Shown here: in pieces, positions 11,118 to 19,649 of the stretch | Numbering within the stretch: position 1 is the first letter of the stretch | Layout: every line of letters starts with the position of its first letter | Source of the DNA: Stenurella melanura | Taxonomy: Eukaryota > Arthropoda > Insecta > Coleoptera > Cerambycidae | Assembly (NCBI GenBank): GCA_963583905.1 | Contig: OY757309.1 | Location: forward strand, 131,268,977 to 131,332,976 | DNA length: 64,000 nt | Direction: 5' to 3' | Made by a program: the position numbers and the translations under genes | The notes under the pieces: model-generated | Seen by the model: the letters and a program-made list of their open reading frames with translations, nothing else | What the model was told of the DNA's origin: nothing | Databases searched by the model: none

Positions 11118-11699
11118 AATTCCATAATCATTGCTTATGTGGCGAATAATTTATAATAATGAACCTCAATACTTAAGACACAAATTAACTTAAGGAGATC
11201 ACTTACATAATATAAGATTCATACAAAATTTCTTGGTACCTAGGCATAAAAATGATTTTCCAAAGATCATTTATCTATTTCGCATGTCATCTTTGGAATG
11301 AACCTAAACAATATAAACATTTTTAAAAATACATCAAGGTAGTCAAAAATTACATCCTAATCGGTCAGAGGTCGTGTTGTGTGTGTACATATTTTTTTAG
11401 CTGTACTCATTTTCGGCATTTGTTTTTGTCTCGTGGGGTCAGCCTGTTCCCTGTGTTTGTTCTTATTGTTGTGTAGTGCTATTGCTGTTATTATTATAAA
11501 ATGTATCATTTATTAGTACAAAATTCATAAATAAAAAACATTACTTAATATATTTTTTTGAAGTATTAGATATATACATCTATTTCCCTTTTTAAATCTT
11601 AGAATTAAGTTTTTTATATGGGGTAAATGAAAGAAGAGCTCTACAGTTCAATTTGTATGGTTTTAACTTCTGAGTAAAATAAATGTATTATTATTATTA

Positions 11700-11937
11700 A
11701 TGAAAACGAATAAATAGTACATCCAAATTCACACACTTGTAGTTGACTCTTTTACAAAAAGTTAATTAAAAACTGTTCGATACGACCACCACTTTCAGTA
11801 TTACTTTGATGCCTTCTTGCAGCTAAATGAGAGAACGAGACTAAATGAATTTAGTTAAATTGACTTATTTTGACTAGGTATTAGAACCTACGTCAATTCC
11901 ATGTATGCAGAATATTGGGACACACTGTATATTAGAA
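11700..11937. other. Short spacer with 3' flank of CPSF30
   Basis: Lies between the retrotransposon tail and the CPSF30 stop codon and should hold the gene's 3' UTR on the minus strand. I see no clean AATAAA on that strand in this interval. GGGACACACTGTATA at 11918-11932 resembles a mariner-type terminus, but no partner end is visible. Confidence 0.4.
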
Positions 11938-12857
11938 TTAATGGTTGTTAGTATCTTGTTGATCTTGGATATTATTATTAGATTTAGATTGTGACAAAAA
12001 TGCTAAATGACCTTTTGGGCATCTATTGGCATAATGACCTTTTGTACCACATTTGTAACATGTAACATCTTCAAGTTTTTTAGGTAACATTTTTTGCAGA
12101 TAGGTATTTTGAGCCTCTAGATTATCACTTCCATGTTGATTCCGATTTTCATCATTTGGAACATGACCTTTATTTGGATCAACCATTTTATTACAATGAA
12201 TAGCTTTATGTCCATGTTCACCACAAAAATGACAAATTATAACGGGTGTTTTCTTCTGATCTTTAAGATTTTGATCAGGTGGTGCAGGAAGCTCAAATCT
12301 TGGATGCATATATTTACATTTAGGACCCTCGGGACAAAATCCTGCTAAATAGTTGGTACATAATACTCGTCGCACATGTCTATGTCTGCAGTGAGGTCCA
12401 TGTCTACAAAAGCCTCGGTCATACCAAGGACAGTCCTTTATTTTACTCTCTGGATCAATATGAAGAAATGGACATTCTTTATTATGACAAGCATTAAAAC
12501 GAGAGTAAAAGTAGCACTCTGGCATCTTTGTCATATCATATTCATGTAAAAATTCACACTGATCGCCTTTTTTGCATAAACCACGAAGCCAATGTTTACA
12601 TACAATTGTTCGATCCCCTCGTACATGGCGAAAAGGGCATTGTGGTCCTTTTTGACAACCAACTACGGATGCATAAAATTGGCAAACAGCTGCAGTTGAC
12701 TCTAAAATAAAATATACAATTAACTATAACTATAACTTTTGGTTATAAACTTACTGTCCATTCCTGGAAACGGTAAAGGTAATGCTCCAAATTGTTCATC
12801 AAGGGCAACTTCTATATCAAATTTAACATGATCAACATTAGCCACCAAACACTCCAT
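11938..12857 (-). CDS. CPSF4 (clp): CPSF30 / Clipper, mRNA cleavage and polyadenylation factor, two exons
   Basis: The 30-kDa subunit of the cleavage and polyadenylation specificity factor helps recognise the AAUAAA signal in nuclear pre-mRNA 3'-end processing. Exon 1 is 12755-12857: ATG at 12857, reading MECLVANVDHVKFDIE.., with donor GTAAG at 12754. Exon 2 is 11938-12701, with acceptor TTTTAG. The 53-bp intron splits the K codon of PGMDK. The product is 288 residues, close to animal orthologues. Visible domains are five CCCH fingers (for example CKHWLRGLCKKGDQCEFLH and CPWYDRGFCRHGPHCRHRH), then two CCHC knuckles (CHFCGEHGHKAIHC and CYKCGTKGHYANRC), the animal arrangement. There are no breaks. 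It is the only confident host gene in the window. Recognition is by memory of the family, not by search. Confidence 0.95.
12702..12754 (-). other. 53-bp intron of CPSF30
   Basis: On the minus strand it starts GTAAGTTTATAACC and ends TATTTTATTTTAG. Removing it joins exons in frame within the conserved GMDK segment, which fixes both sites. Confidence 0.92.
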
Positions 12858-13108
12858 AATAACTAGATTTGAATTGTATCAAAAGCACACAAATGCAAAA
12901 TTAAATATATTTAATAGGTTATCCTCCTCTTTTTCTTCTTCTTTTGATAGTGTCATTTTCCACCACAGATCCGTAAAAGACGTAGATAAATAATCTTATA
13001 GCGTAAAATAGACAAAATAGTAGACGTAGGTGCTTTCGTTTGCAGTGAACATAGAAACATGATTTCAATGATCATAATCATATGATACAAAATACCATGG
13101 TAGGGATA
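12858..13108. promoter_or_regulatory. Upstream flank of CPSF30
   Basis: The 250 bp between the start codon and the hAT target duplication must hold the 5' UTR and core promoter. I see no TATA box or other motif I would defend. The nearby hAT insertion limits the upstream region left in place. Confidence 0.35.
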
Positions 13109-13386
13109 CTTATAAGCAGGGACCCGGACCGGACCGTTTTCAGGCAGGAACCGGACCGGAACCGATATTTTTTTGTGGACCGGAACCGAAACGGAACAGA
13201 TATTTCATATTACATTAACTTTAGGGGCCGAACCCGAACCCCTAAAAATTACAAACTTCTTTTTCGGTTTTTTTCGGTTCTTTCGGTTATTTGGACTCTG
13301 CCTTGATCAGATACCTATATGGCTGTGATTTAATAGTTAGTGGATTTTCAATTACAAAAGAGAAGGTAATGAAAGTATTACTACAA

Positions 13387-14634
13387 TCACCCGAAACTGA
13401 AAAGTATCAAGATAAAGAAAATGAATATGAAGCAAGAGATAATGAAGAAAATGAGTAGGTGGTGTCCACGGATATTAGCCCTTTCGGTGGCGTACGGCTG
13501 TGATGCGTTCCGTGCAGTGATGGGTGGCCGGCTATTTTCTTGTTGCCGGGTAATGGAGGCTAAATTTGAAGTCGTCAGAGCCAGGAGTTGTGTTAATTGT
13601 TCGTAAGAGGGTAGTCCCAAGCTCGGTTGGGGATAAGCCGTCACAGCGGCAGAGGGGACTGGGATCGTTCCAGTCGTTTGGGTTTGGAGCACTATTTGTC
13701 TTTGTGGCGTAGCACTAGGTCTTGCCGTCTGGTACGGTGGGGTGACGTGGTAGGCGCCGGCCGACGAGGTAGGCGTGACGAAGTACTGTGCGTTGGGCGG
13801 CGTGCTTGGACTTGGGCTGGTTGCTGTTGGTGGTACCATGCAGCGAGGGGTGGTCAGCTGGCGGCGAGGTGTCAGCGAGGCGTCGCTAAAGAGTTGGGGC
13901 CAGTCGGGTGTGGCAGCAATGGTGTACTGACCGCTGGGCAGCCCTGAGTCAGAGATGGAGGCTTCCCCATGTGTGGAAGCGAATCCAGCGAAGCGGCGAT
14001 CTTCCAGCGCCAAGGAATCGTCGTTGGCCCGGGATGCTGTTGGGTCCACCATACAGCGAGGGGGCATCACCATATCATCATCACCACCCAATCTCTGTTC
14101 CGTCGCCGAGTTTCCATGCCACGATGCTGCGTTGCGCTCCATGCAGTAGGGGGGCATCGCCTGAGAATCGTTGCTACTCCATTCCATATTTGTTGCCTGG
14201 GCTTCATGCCAGGTGGCTGCGCTGCGTGCCATGCAGCGAGGGGGCATCGTCGTGATGACGTCATGCGTGACCCCAGTGTCGTGTCCTATGTTGGTGGCGA
14301 GTCCTGCCTCGCTATGCCTGGGTGCTGAGCCCGGCGACGCACAGTATTGGGGCGCCGTCGTCGCGACGCCATGCGGAGCACTTGTGCCTGTGGAGAAATC
14401 AGAGGACATGCTTACCTCGCCGAGCCGGGTTGCTGTGTTGCTTGTCGTGCAGTGTGTGGGGGCCACCGTCGTGGAGACGTCGGGCGTGACCCCCGTACCC
14501 CTTGTCAGGGCGTCGTGTTGGCGGAGCACTTCGTGGTCAGATGCTGTGAGGGGCGTCGTGCAGTGAGGGGGGGCCGACGTGGAGACGTCGCTCGCGACCC
14601 CGGTGCCTACTGCCTTGCCACTCCGGGTATGCAT
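13387..14634 (-). pseudogene. Duplicate gag N-terminus encoded by the 3' LTR
   Basis: From ATG 14634 the frame matches the first part of gag, because gag begins inside the LTR. It leaves the LTR after the sequence ANIRGH and runs about 25 residues into hAT DNA, giving a hydrophobic tail (LLIFFIISCFIFIFFILI) that is not part of Gag. It lacks the Gag core domain and zinc knuckle. Whether it is translated is unknown; if so, the chance C-terminal hydrophobic stretch could send the product to a membrane. Confidence 0.8.
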
Positions 14635-14975
14635 TGCCACTTGACACTCAACACAATAAAACTCAAGTAAAACACACTGTCTGGTTACAACACGAGAGGA
14701 AGGGATAACCTCATCAGCGTCGGCGTTGGCGTCGGTGCTCAAATGACTTCAGTTTCGGCAGAAGACTATTAGTTGCTGAAGGCTGGAACATTACTACTTG
14801 AAGGATTGATCACTACTTCCTCGCTGAGAAAAAGTGTCCTCTTATATAGACTTTCTTGTGCTCAAATGACTTCTGCTTCGGCAGAAGACTATTTTCTTGC
14901 GCTCAAACGACTTCTGTTTCGGCAGAAGACTAAAACATGAGTCATAATTTGTTCTCGATGCCGACGCCGATGACA
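13463..14975 (-). repeat. 3' LTR of the gypsy element
   Basis: 1513 bp, TGT..ACA on the minus strand, with a 5-bp inverted terminus. It matches 20757-22269. It holds a TATA-like CTATATAAG (14850-14842), three copies of a hairpin motif (14735-14769, 14868-14895, 14899-14932) and a copy of the gag N-terminal coding region. Transcription from here could read into the flanking hAT DNA. Confidence 0.95.
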
Positions 14976-15308
14976 CCACCCCCCTTTTTTGTGACTTTAT
15001 TGAACATTAATAAAGGCATACAGGTTATGGTTCAGTTCAAAATTTCAATTATATAATGTAAGAGTGAGTAGATACAATATTTTCAAAACTATAAACTAAG
15101 AGTAAGTGTTAAGATATTTCAACAACTAAGATATTTTAACATATATAGACTAAGATTAAGTGTGGTAAGATTTAAATAAGTAACTAATAATAGGTCCACT
15201 AAGATATTTTAGGTAAAACAAGATATTTAAAATTAAAGTATTTTATGTGACAAATCATAAATGTATTCTGGTTTGAACAAAGTTTTTTCGCCCTGTGGCG
15301 ATAATTAT

Positions 15309-18300
15309 TTACATTGGTATGTTATCGCAAGTTTCGCTCTTCTGGACGTCGTCTCCGCGACGCCCGGGGCTGCCTGATCCTGTTGCGAATTGGGGGCTGC
15401 TAAGTCCTGCTGTGTTGCTCGCTAAGGCAACGGGATTCTGGAGCGAACCTGTGAGGCTGCAACGTCCTGCTGTGTTGCTTGCTAAGGCAACGGGAGACTG
15501 GAGCGATTTATTGAGGCTGCAACGTCCTGCTGTACTGCGGGCTAAGGCAGTGAGATACTGGAGCGCCTCGTGGGGGCTGCTAGGTCCTGCTGTGCTACGT
15601 GCTAGGGTAGCGGGATCCTGGAGCGGTGCGCCGGAGCCGGCTGAGCTCGGGCTGGCGTTCGAGTTGACGAATACTCGTGTCCGGACTGGGACAGGCATCT
15701 GGCTGGCGGATGGCTGCTGTCGGTCGTGGCCAGGCGTGGTCACGGCCTTCGCCCAGAACGGCATCGGAAACTGAATTGGCGTCGTGTAGAGCGGCTGCTC
15801 TTGTCTTGACGTAGAAGGCCCAGGGTCTGCTGGCGGCGGCGGTGCGGCTGACAGCGCCGGGGACTTCTTATGCTTGTTTATTTGTTTCCTCGTGGCAGAG
15901 GTTGACGGGCCGGGCACGACTGGGGGCAGTCGGCGGGCTGGAAATTTTGGTTTAGCGGCGGCTGTGGTGCCATGTCCGCGGATGTAGGTACCAGATCCAC
16001 TGATGTAGACTTGTGCGTTGGCATCTGGCTCTGGGGCAGCGGGCACTACTGATCCTGTGATAGTAGGCGTGACTGGCTTCGGGGCAACGAGCGCTACTGG
16101 TCCTGTGACAGTAGGCGTGGTTGGCTGTTGGGCAGCGGGCACTACTGATCCTGTGATAGTAGGCGTGACTGGCTTCTGGGCAACGGGCGCTACTTGTCCT
16201 GTGACAGTAGGCGTGGTTGGCTGTTGGGCAGCGGGTGCTGCTGGCTCCGGGGCAGCGGGCGCTACTGGTCCTGTGACAGTAGGAGCTGCGAGCCTTGGTG
16301 GGGCTGGATGACCTGGATCCTCAGGATCGTCATCCTCGTCGTCGCTGTCGTCATCGTCGGTATCAGCTGCGATGGCTCGTACGGCTGGAGGCACTGGAGG
16401 TCGCTTGTCGGGTTTCTGGCCTGGCATGGGCCTGATGTCATCAATGTGAATGGGCACTGGGATCTCGTTCCTGAGAATTTCGTACGTGTTATCACCCAGG
16501 GCTCGAATGATAACAAAAGGTCCCTCCCATGTGGGTCCAAAGCTGGTCCGGCGCTCCTTGAAGCCTCGGCACATCACTTGTTGCTGGGGTCGATACTCGA
16601 TCGGGGCTGTCCTTGGTTCTGGGAAAAGATTCCTCTGGTAGACTTGCTGTCGTTGCGCCGCTTTCTCATGTCTGCTCCTAGCTGCTCGTCGGGGTTCTGG
16701 TAGCGGGCGGCGTTGCTCTGGGTGTTGCCAGTCTCCTGGGCGAGGTAACTCGGTCCCAAGCAGCAGCTCGCTGGGTGAGTAGCCGGTGGCAGCATTTTTT
16801 CTGTTGTGCAAAGAAAAGATGATCTGCGGCAGCACGACGTCCCATCGGTTCTGTCGTTTTCCCATCAGCTTCTCTCGTAAAGCCTTCTTTATCTCTTGGT
16901 TACGCCTCTCCACGGGATTGGCTCTCTGGTGGTAGATCGGCGATGTAAAATGTCTGATTTTATTCCGCTTGCAGAAGTTGAGGATCTTCTTGGCGGTGAA
17001 AGTGGGTGCCTTGTCGGTGATGAGTTCATCGGGATATCCCCATCGGAGGCAGACTCGTTCCAAGGCCCCTAAGATGTGGTTGGCATCAGCTTGGGGTGCA
17101 GCTTCGGCCTCGATCCACTTGGAACAGAGATCTGTTATCACGATGATAACTCGGTTATGGGTTGGTGTCTCTTCGTAGGGTCCCATGACGTCTAACGAGA
17201 GTACTTGCCAGGGTTTGGTGGGTGGTCTCGGGCGGAGTGGAGCGGCAGCTTGAAGGGGTCCTCGCTTGGTTGCAGCACATACCATGCATAGTCTCACATG
17301 CGTCGTGACGTGCTTGCGGAGTTGGGGCCAGTAATAACGGTTGTTTACTGCCCGGTACGTCTCGTCGCGGCCTGGATGACCTGCATGTGGGGCGTCGTGG
17401 TAGTGGTGCAGAATGCGGGGCCTCAAGGCTTCGGGCACAACGAGGGCGGTCCTCTCTTCAGTGACATGCCATAAGCGTCCATCTTCCACCCTGAATTGTT
17501 CTTTCAGGCGCTTCTCCCAAGGGTCTAGGCCTCGTTCCTGATCCTGGATTTCCCCCCAGCGTCCGATGGAACCAGAAATAGCGTAGTCCGCGAGTTGGGC
17601 GGCCTTGGTTTCATCGAACAGAGTGGTTAGTTCCTCAGGTTCGGCTTCCATCATCAGAAGTTCCTCCGTGGTCGGGGTGTCGATGATGGCCCTTGGCGTG
17701 GTTGGTTGTTGGGTTGTGGGTTCCTCGTCAGGAGGCAGTAAGCGGGAGTCATCGCCGGTATCAGCTGGCATGGCTTCTTGGGGATGACGCGACAGGAAGT
17801 CGGGCAGCTGGTTCAGCCGTCCTGGACAGTGTTCTACGGTGAAGGTGTACTCTTGCAGCTGCAAGGCCCACCGGGTGAGCTTGGCCCTCTCGTCCTTGAA
17901 CTGATGTAACCAGTGCAATGCTCGGCTGTCCGTGACAAGTGTAAAGTGCTGGTCCTCCAGCCAGTGGCGGTACCGACGACAGGCCCATACTACGGCGAGT
18001 GTCTCCTGTTCATTTATATGGTAGCGTTTCTCAGGTCCTGTAAACTTTGCACTGGAGCAGGAAATGATCCGTTTCTCCCCCTCTGGCGTTTTTTGATACA
18101 AAGCCGCACCCATGCCATGGTTGCTTGCATCGGTTTGGAGGTAGAAAGGCAGTCCTGGCTCCGGTCTGCAAAGGGCTAGAGGCTGTGATAGCTTCTCCTT
18201 GATCAGTGCGAACGCTGTCTCCGCTTCTGTGTTCCACTGGAACCTCTCCTTTCCCGTTAGGTTTGTTAGCGGGGCTGTCAGCTCGGCAAACTCGGGTACA

Positions 18301-19649
18301 AACTCTCGTAACCAGTTGGCGGTGCCTAGGAAGCCCTGGAGTTCCTTCTTGGTGCGAGGAGTGGGAAAGTCTCTTATTTGGATGACGTGTTTTTCCTGGG
18401 GTTGATTTTGAGTAGTAGTTATCCTGTAGCCCAGGTAGTCCAGCTCGGAGGCTCCAAATCGGCACTTCGGGAGTCCACAGTGCAATCCATGTATCCTCAG
18501 ACGCTCTAATACCAGAGCCAAGTGACGAAGGTGGTCTTGATGATCTTCAGAGTATACTATTATGTCGTCTAGATATACTTTCACGAAGACGTCTATGAAG
18601 TCGGCCAGCACTTCTGTCATTAACTTCTGGAACGTTGAGGGGGCGTTGCGTAGCCCGAATGGCATTACAAGGAACTCGAATGTCGCTCCGTCTGGGGTAC
18701 TGAAAGCTGTCAGGGGTACACTATTCTCGTGCATCGGGACCTGCCAGTATCCACTCTTTAAGTCCAAACTAGTGAAAACCTTCGCTGCACCTAGCTCTCG
18801 GATCGTCTCCCTTATCGGCGGCAACTGAGACACTTCTTCCAACGTCTGGGTGTTCAGCTGGCGGTAATCGACACAAAAGCGGGAAGTCCCATCCTTTTTG
18901 TTCACAATGACGATCGGTGAGCAGTAACGGCTGTTACTGCGTCGAATTACCCCGGCTGCCAGCATCTTCTTCACTTCCTCAGTGATTATTGCCTTTTTAT
19001 TCGCCGAGTACTGGTAACGTCGTATTTTAAATGGTTTGTCGTCTTTCAGACGGATTTCATGGGTAGTGAGTTGTGTAGTAGGTTGTTTGAGCGTCTCTTG
19101 AAATACATCAGAAAATTTAGTGATGACTTCCTCATACGCACGGCTGTGCGTCTCTGGTAGCTGCTCCGGGTTGGCTGTTACGGTGCGGGCCGAGTCCTCG
19201 GTCCTAACCTCCATGTCCCAGAACAGGGTGTGCCGTTCTGACACCCCTGCGTGTATGCAGTGCCGCGGAAAATCGATCACCACTTCCTGCTTCGCTAGGA
19301 AGTCCCTTCCTAGGATGATGTCCTTGGTCATATCCTCCAAAACATGCATTTCGACCGAAACTGTCCAGTTTCCGATCTGCAGGGGCACTTCCACGCTGCC
19401 TTGGGTGTGCTTGATCTCCTTGGCGGCAGCCAAGAGCACGGGCATCGTCGGATGATTAGTCCTCGGAAGGTCCTCTACGTAGTTGCTATGGATGAAGGAA
19501 TGAGTCGCCCCGCTGTCCAGCAGGGCCAGTAAACGGCATCCATTGGCCTCGACCCACAAGTGGGATGATGGGCCGGGACCGGCCGTTAGTCCTATTGACG
19601 CACTTAGTTCTGGAGCCGGGCACCCTGGCTTGGGCCGGCTCGCTGCTCG
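15309..19649 (-). CDS. pol: Pol polyprotein: protease, RT, RNase H, integrase
   Basis: The frame is open from the frameshift site at 19649 to the stop at 15309. Counting from 19559 as residue 1: aspartic protease with LLDSGATHSF at ~13-22 and ILGRDF at ~82; reverse transcriptase ~165-390 with DYRQLN, FTSLDLKSGYW and catalytic YLDD at 329-332; RNase H with LQTDAS and the TDSRAL block; integrase zinc finger HHYHDAPHAGH..CMVCA, core with LDVMG, TDKAPTF and NPVERRN (D,D,E), and a GPF-type module (WEGPFVIIRAL). After this comes an unusual ~350-residue Pro/Ala/Ser-rich tail with two tandem-repeat blocks. No internal stop. It lies in the -1 frame relative to gag, with an overlap. There is no sign of an env gene downstream. 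Confidence 0.95.
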   Translation of the reverse strand, partial: RAASRPKPGCPAPELSASIGLTAGPGPSSHLWVEANGCRLLALLDSGATHSFIHSNYVEDLPRTNHPTMPVLLAAAKEIKHTQGSVEVPLQIGNWTVSVEMHVLEDMTKDIILGRDFLAKQEVVIDFPRHCIHAGVSERHTLFWDMEVRTEDSARTVTANPEQLPETHSRAYEEVITKFSDVFQETLKQPTTQLTTHEIRLKDDKPFKIRRYQYSANKKAIITEEVKKMLAAGVIRRSNSRYCSPIVIVNKKDGTSRFCVDYRQLNTQTLEEVSQLPPIRETIRELGAAKVFTSLDLKSGYWQVPMHENSVPLTAFSTPDGATFEFLVMPFGLRNAPSTFQKLMTEVLADFIDVFVKVYLDDIIVYSEDHQDHLRHLALVLERLRIHGLHCGLPKCRFGASELDYLGYRITTTQNQPQEKHVIQIRDFPTPRTKKELQGFLGTANWLREFVPEFAELTAPLTNLTGKERFQWNTEAETAFALIKEKLSQPLALCRPEPGLPFYLQTDASNHGMGAALYQKTPEGEKRIISCSSAKFTGPEKRYHINEQETLAVVWACRRYRHWLEDQHFTLVTDSRALHWLHQFKDERAKLTRWALQLQEYTFTVEHCPGRLNQLPDFLSRHPQEAMPADTGDDSRLLPPDEEPTTQQPTTPRAIIDTPTTEELLMMEAEPEELTTLFDETKAAQLADYAISGSIGRWGEIQDQERGLDPWEKRLKEQFRVEDGRLWHVTEERTALVVPEALRPRILHHYHDAPHAGHPGRDETYRAVNNRYYWPQLRKHVTTHVRLCMVCAATKRGPLQAAAPLRPRPPTKPWQVLSLDVMGPYEETPTHNRVIIVITDLCSKWIEAEAAPQADANHILGALERVCLRWGYPDELITDKAPTFTAKKILNFCKRNKIRHFTSPIYHQRANPVERRNQEIKKALREKLMGKRQNRWDVVLPQIIFSLHNRKNAATGYSPSELLLGTELPRPGDWQHPEQRRPLPEPRRAARSRHEKAAQRQQVYQRNLFPEPRTAPIEYRPQQQVMCRGFKERRTSFGPTWEGPFVIIRALGDNTYEILRNEIPVPIHIDDIRPMPGQKPDKRPPVPPAVRAIAADTDDDDSDDEDDDPEDPGHPAPPRLAAPTVTGPVAPAAPEPAAPAAQQPTTPTVTGQVAPVAQKPVTPTITGSVVPAAQQPTTPTVTGPVALVAPKPVTPTITGSVVPAAPEPDANAQVYISGSGTYIRGHGTTAAAKPKFPARRLPPVVPGPSTSATRKQINKHKKSPALSAAPPPPADPGPSTSRQEQPLYTTPIQFPMPFWAKAVTTPGHDRQQPSASQMPVPVRTRVFVNSNASPSSAGSGAPLQDPATLARSTAGPSSPHEALQYLTALARSTAGRCSLNKSLQSPVALASNTAGRCSLTGSLQNPVALASNTAGLSSPQFATGSGSPGRRGDDVQKSETCDNIPM
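15395..15650 (-). repeat. ~60-bp tandem repeats in the Pol C-terminal tail (block 2)
   Basis: About four copies of a 60-bp unit containing AAGTCCTGCTGTGTTGCT-like sequence on the plus strand. On the coding strand they give degenerate LQ.P.ALA.(S/N)TAG repeats. They stay in frame with Pol, so the repeat is coding and length-flexible. Confidence 0.8.
16018..16295 (-). repeat. ~60-bp tandem repeats in the Pol C-terminal tail (block 1)
   Basis: About five copies of a unit with CCTGTGACAGTAGGCGTG on the plus strand. The coding strand gives alternating TPT(V/I)TG.V.P.A repeats, like a disordered Pro/Ala/Thr spacer. All copies keep the Pol frame. Confidence 0.8.

Larger units (their letters stand above)
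9751..11699 (+). pseudogene. Old CR1/Jockey-superfamily retrotransposon, 3' part (RT to tail)
   Basis: This continues the element of 3360-5392 after the Jockey insertion. RT blocks are readable: KTSGVYGLSIVDIKL, CLWKHALVKPVAK, DFRPISLQSVLSKILEKL (9766-10050). Later come a decayed LGLWLDSTLNFEKHI near 10285-10340 and LIDYGD-like and ENRRHLHM-like pieces near 10440-10640. The active-site stretch is missing or decayed. A hairpin at 10001-10080 and an inserted repeat at about 10654-11117 interrupt it. C-terminal fragments resume about 11125-11330, and the 3' UTR ends in a TTA-repeat tail at 11682-11699. Confidence 0.72.

Noticed and set aside
13387..14634. Separate host gene with a C-terminal membrane segment
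   Set aside because: It is the gag start carried by the 3' LTR; the hydrophobic tail is read-through into hAT DNA.
13421..14670. Plus-strand open frames of 60-131 codons over the 3' LTR
   Set aside because: They are antisense shadows of the GC-rich gag coding sequence and recur identically at 20563-21964 over the other LTR.
15281..15309. env-like third ORF after pol in the first gypsy element
   Set aside because: No separate frame, signal peptide or transmembrane segment lies between the pol stop and the polypurine tract.
16018..19532. Plus-strand open frames opposite pol
   Set aside because: Shadows of the minus-strand Pol frame. The repetitive Gly/Val-rich one at 16018-16311 is the antisense of the coding tandem repeats.
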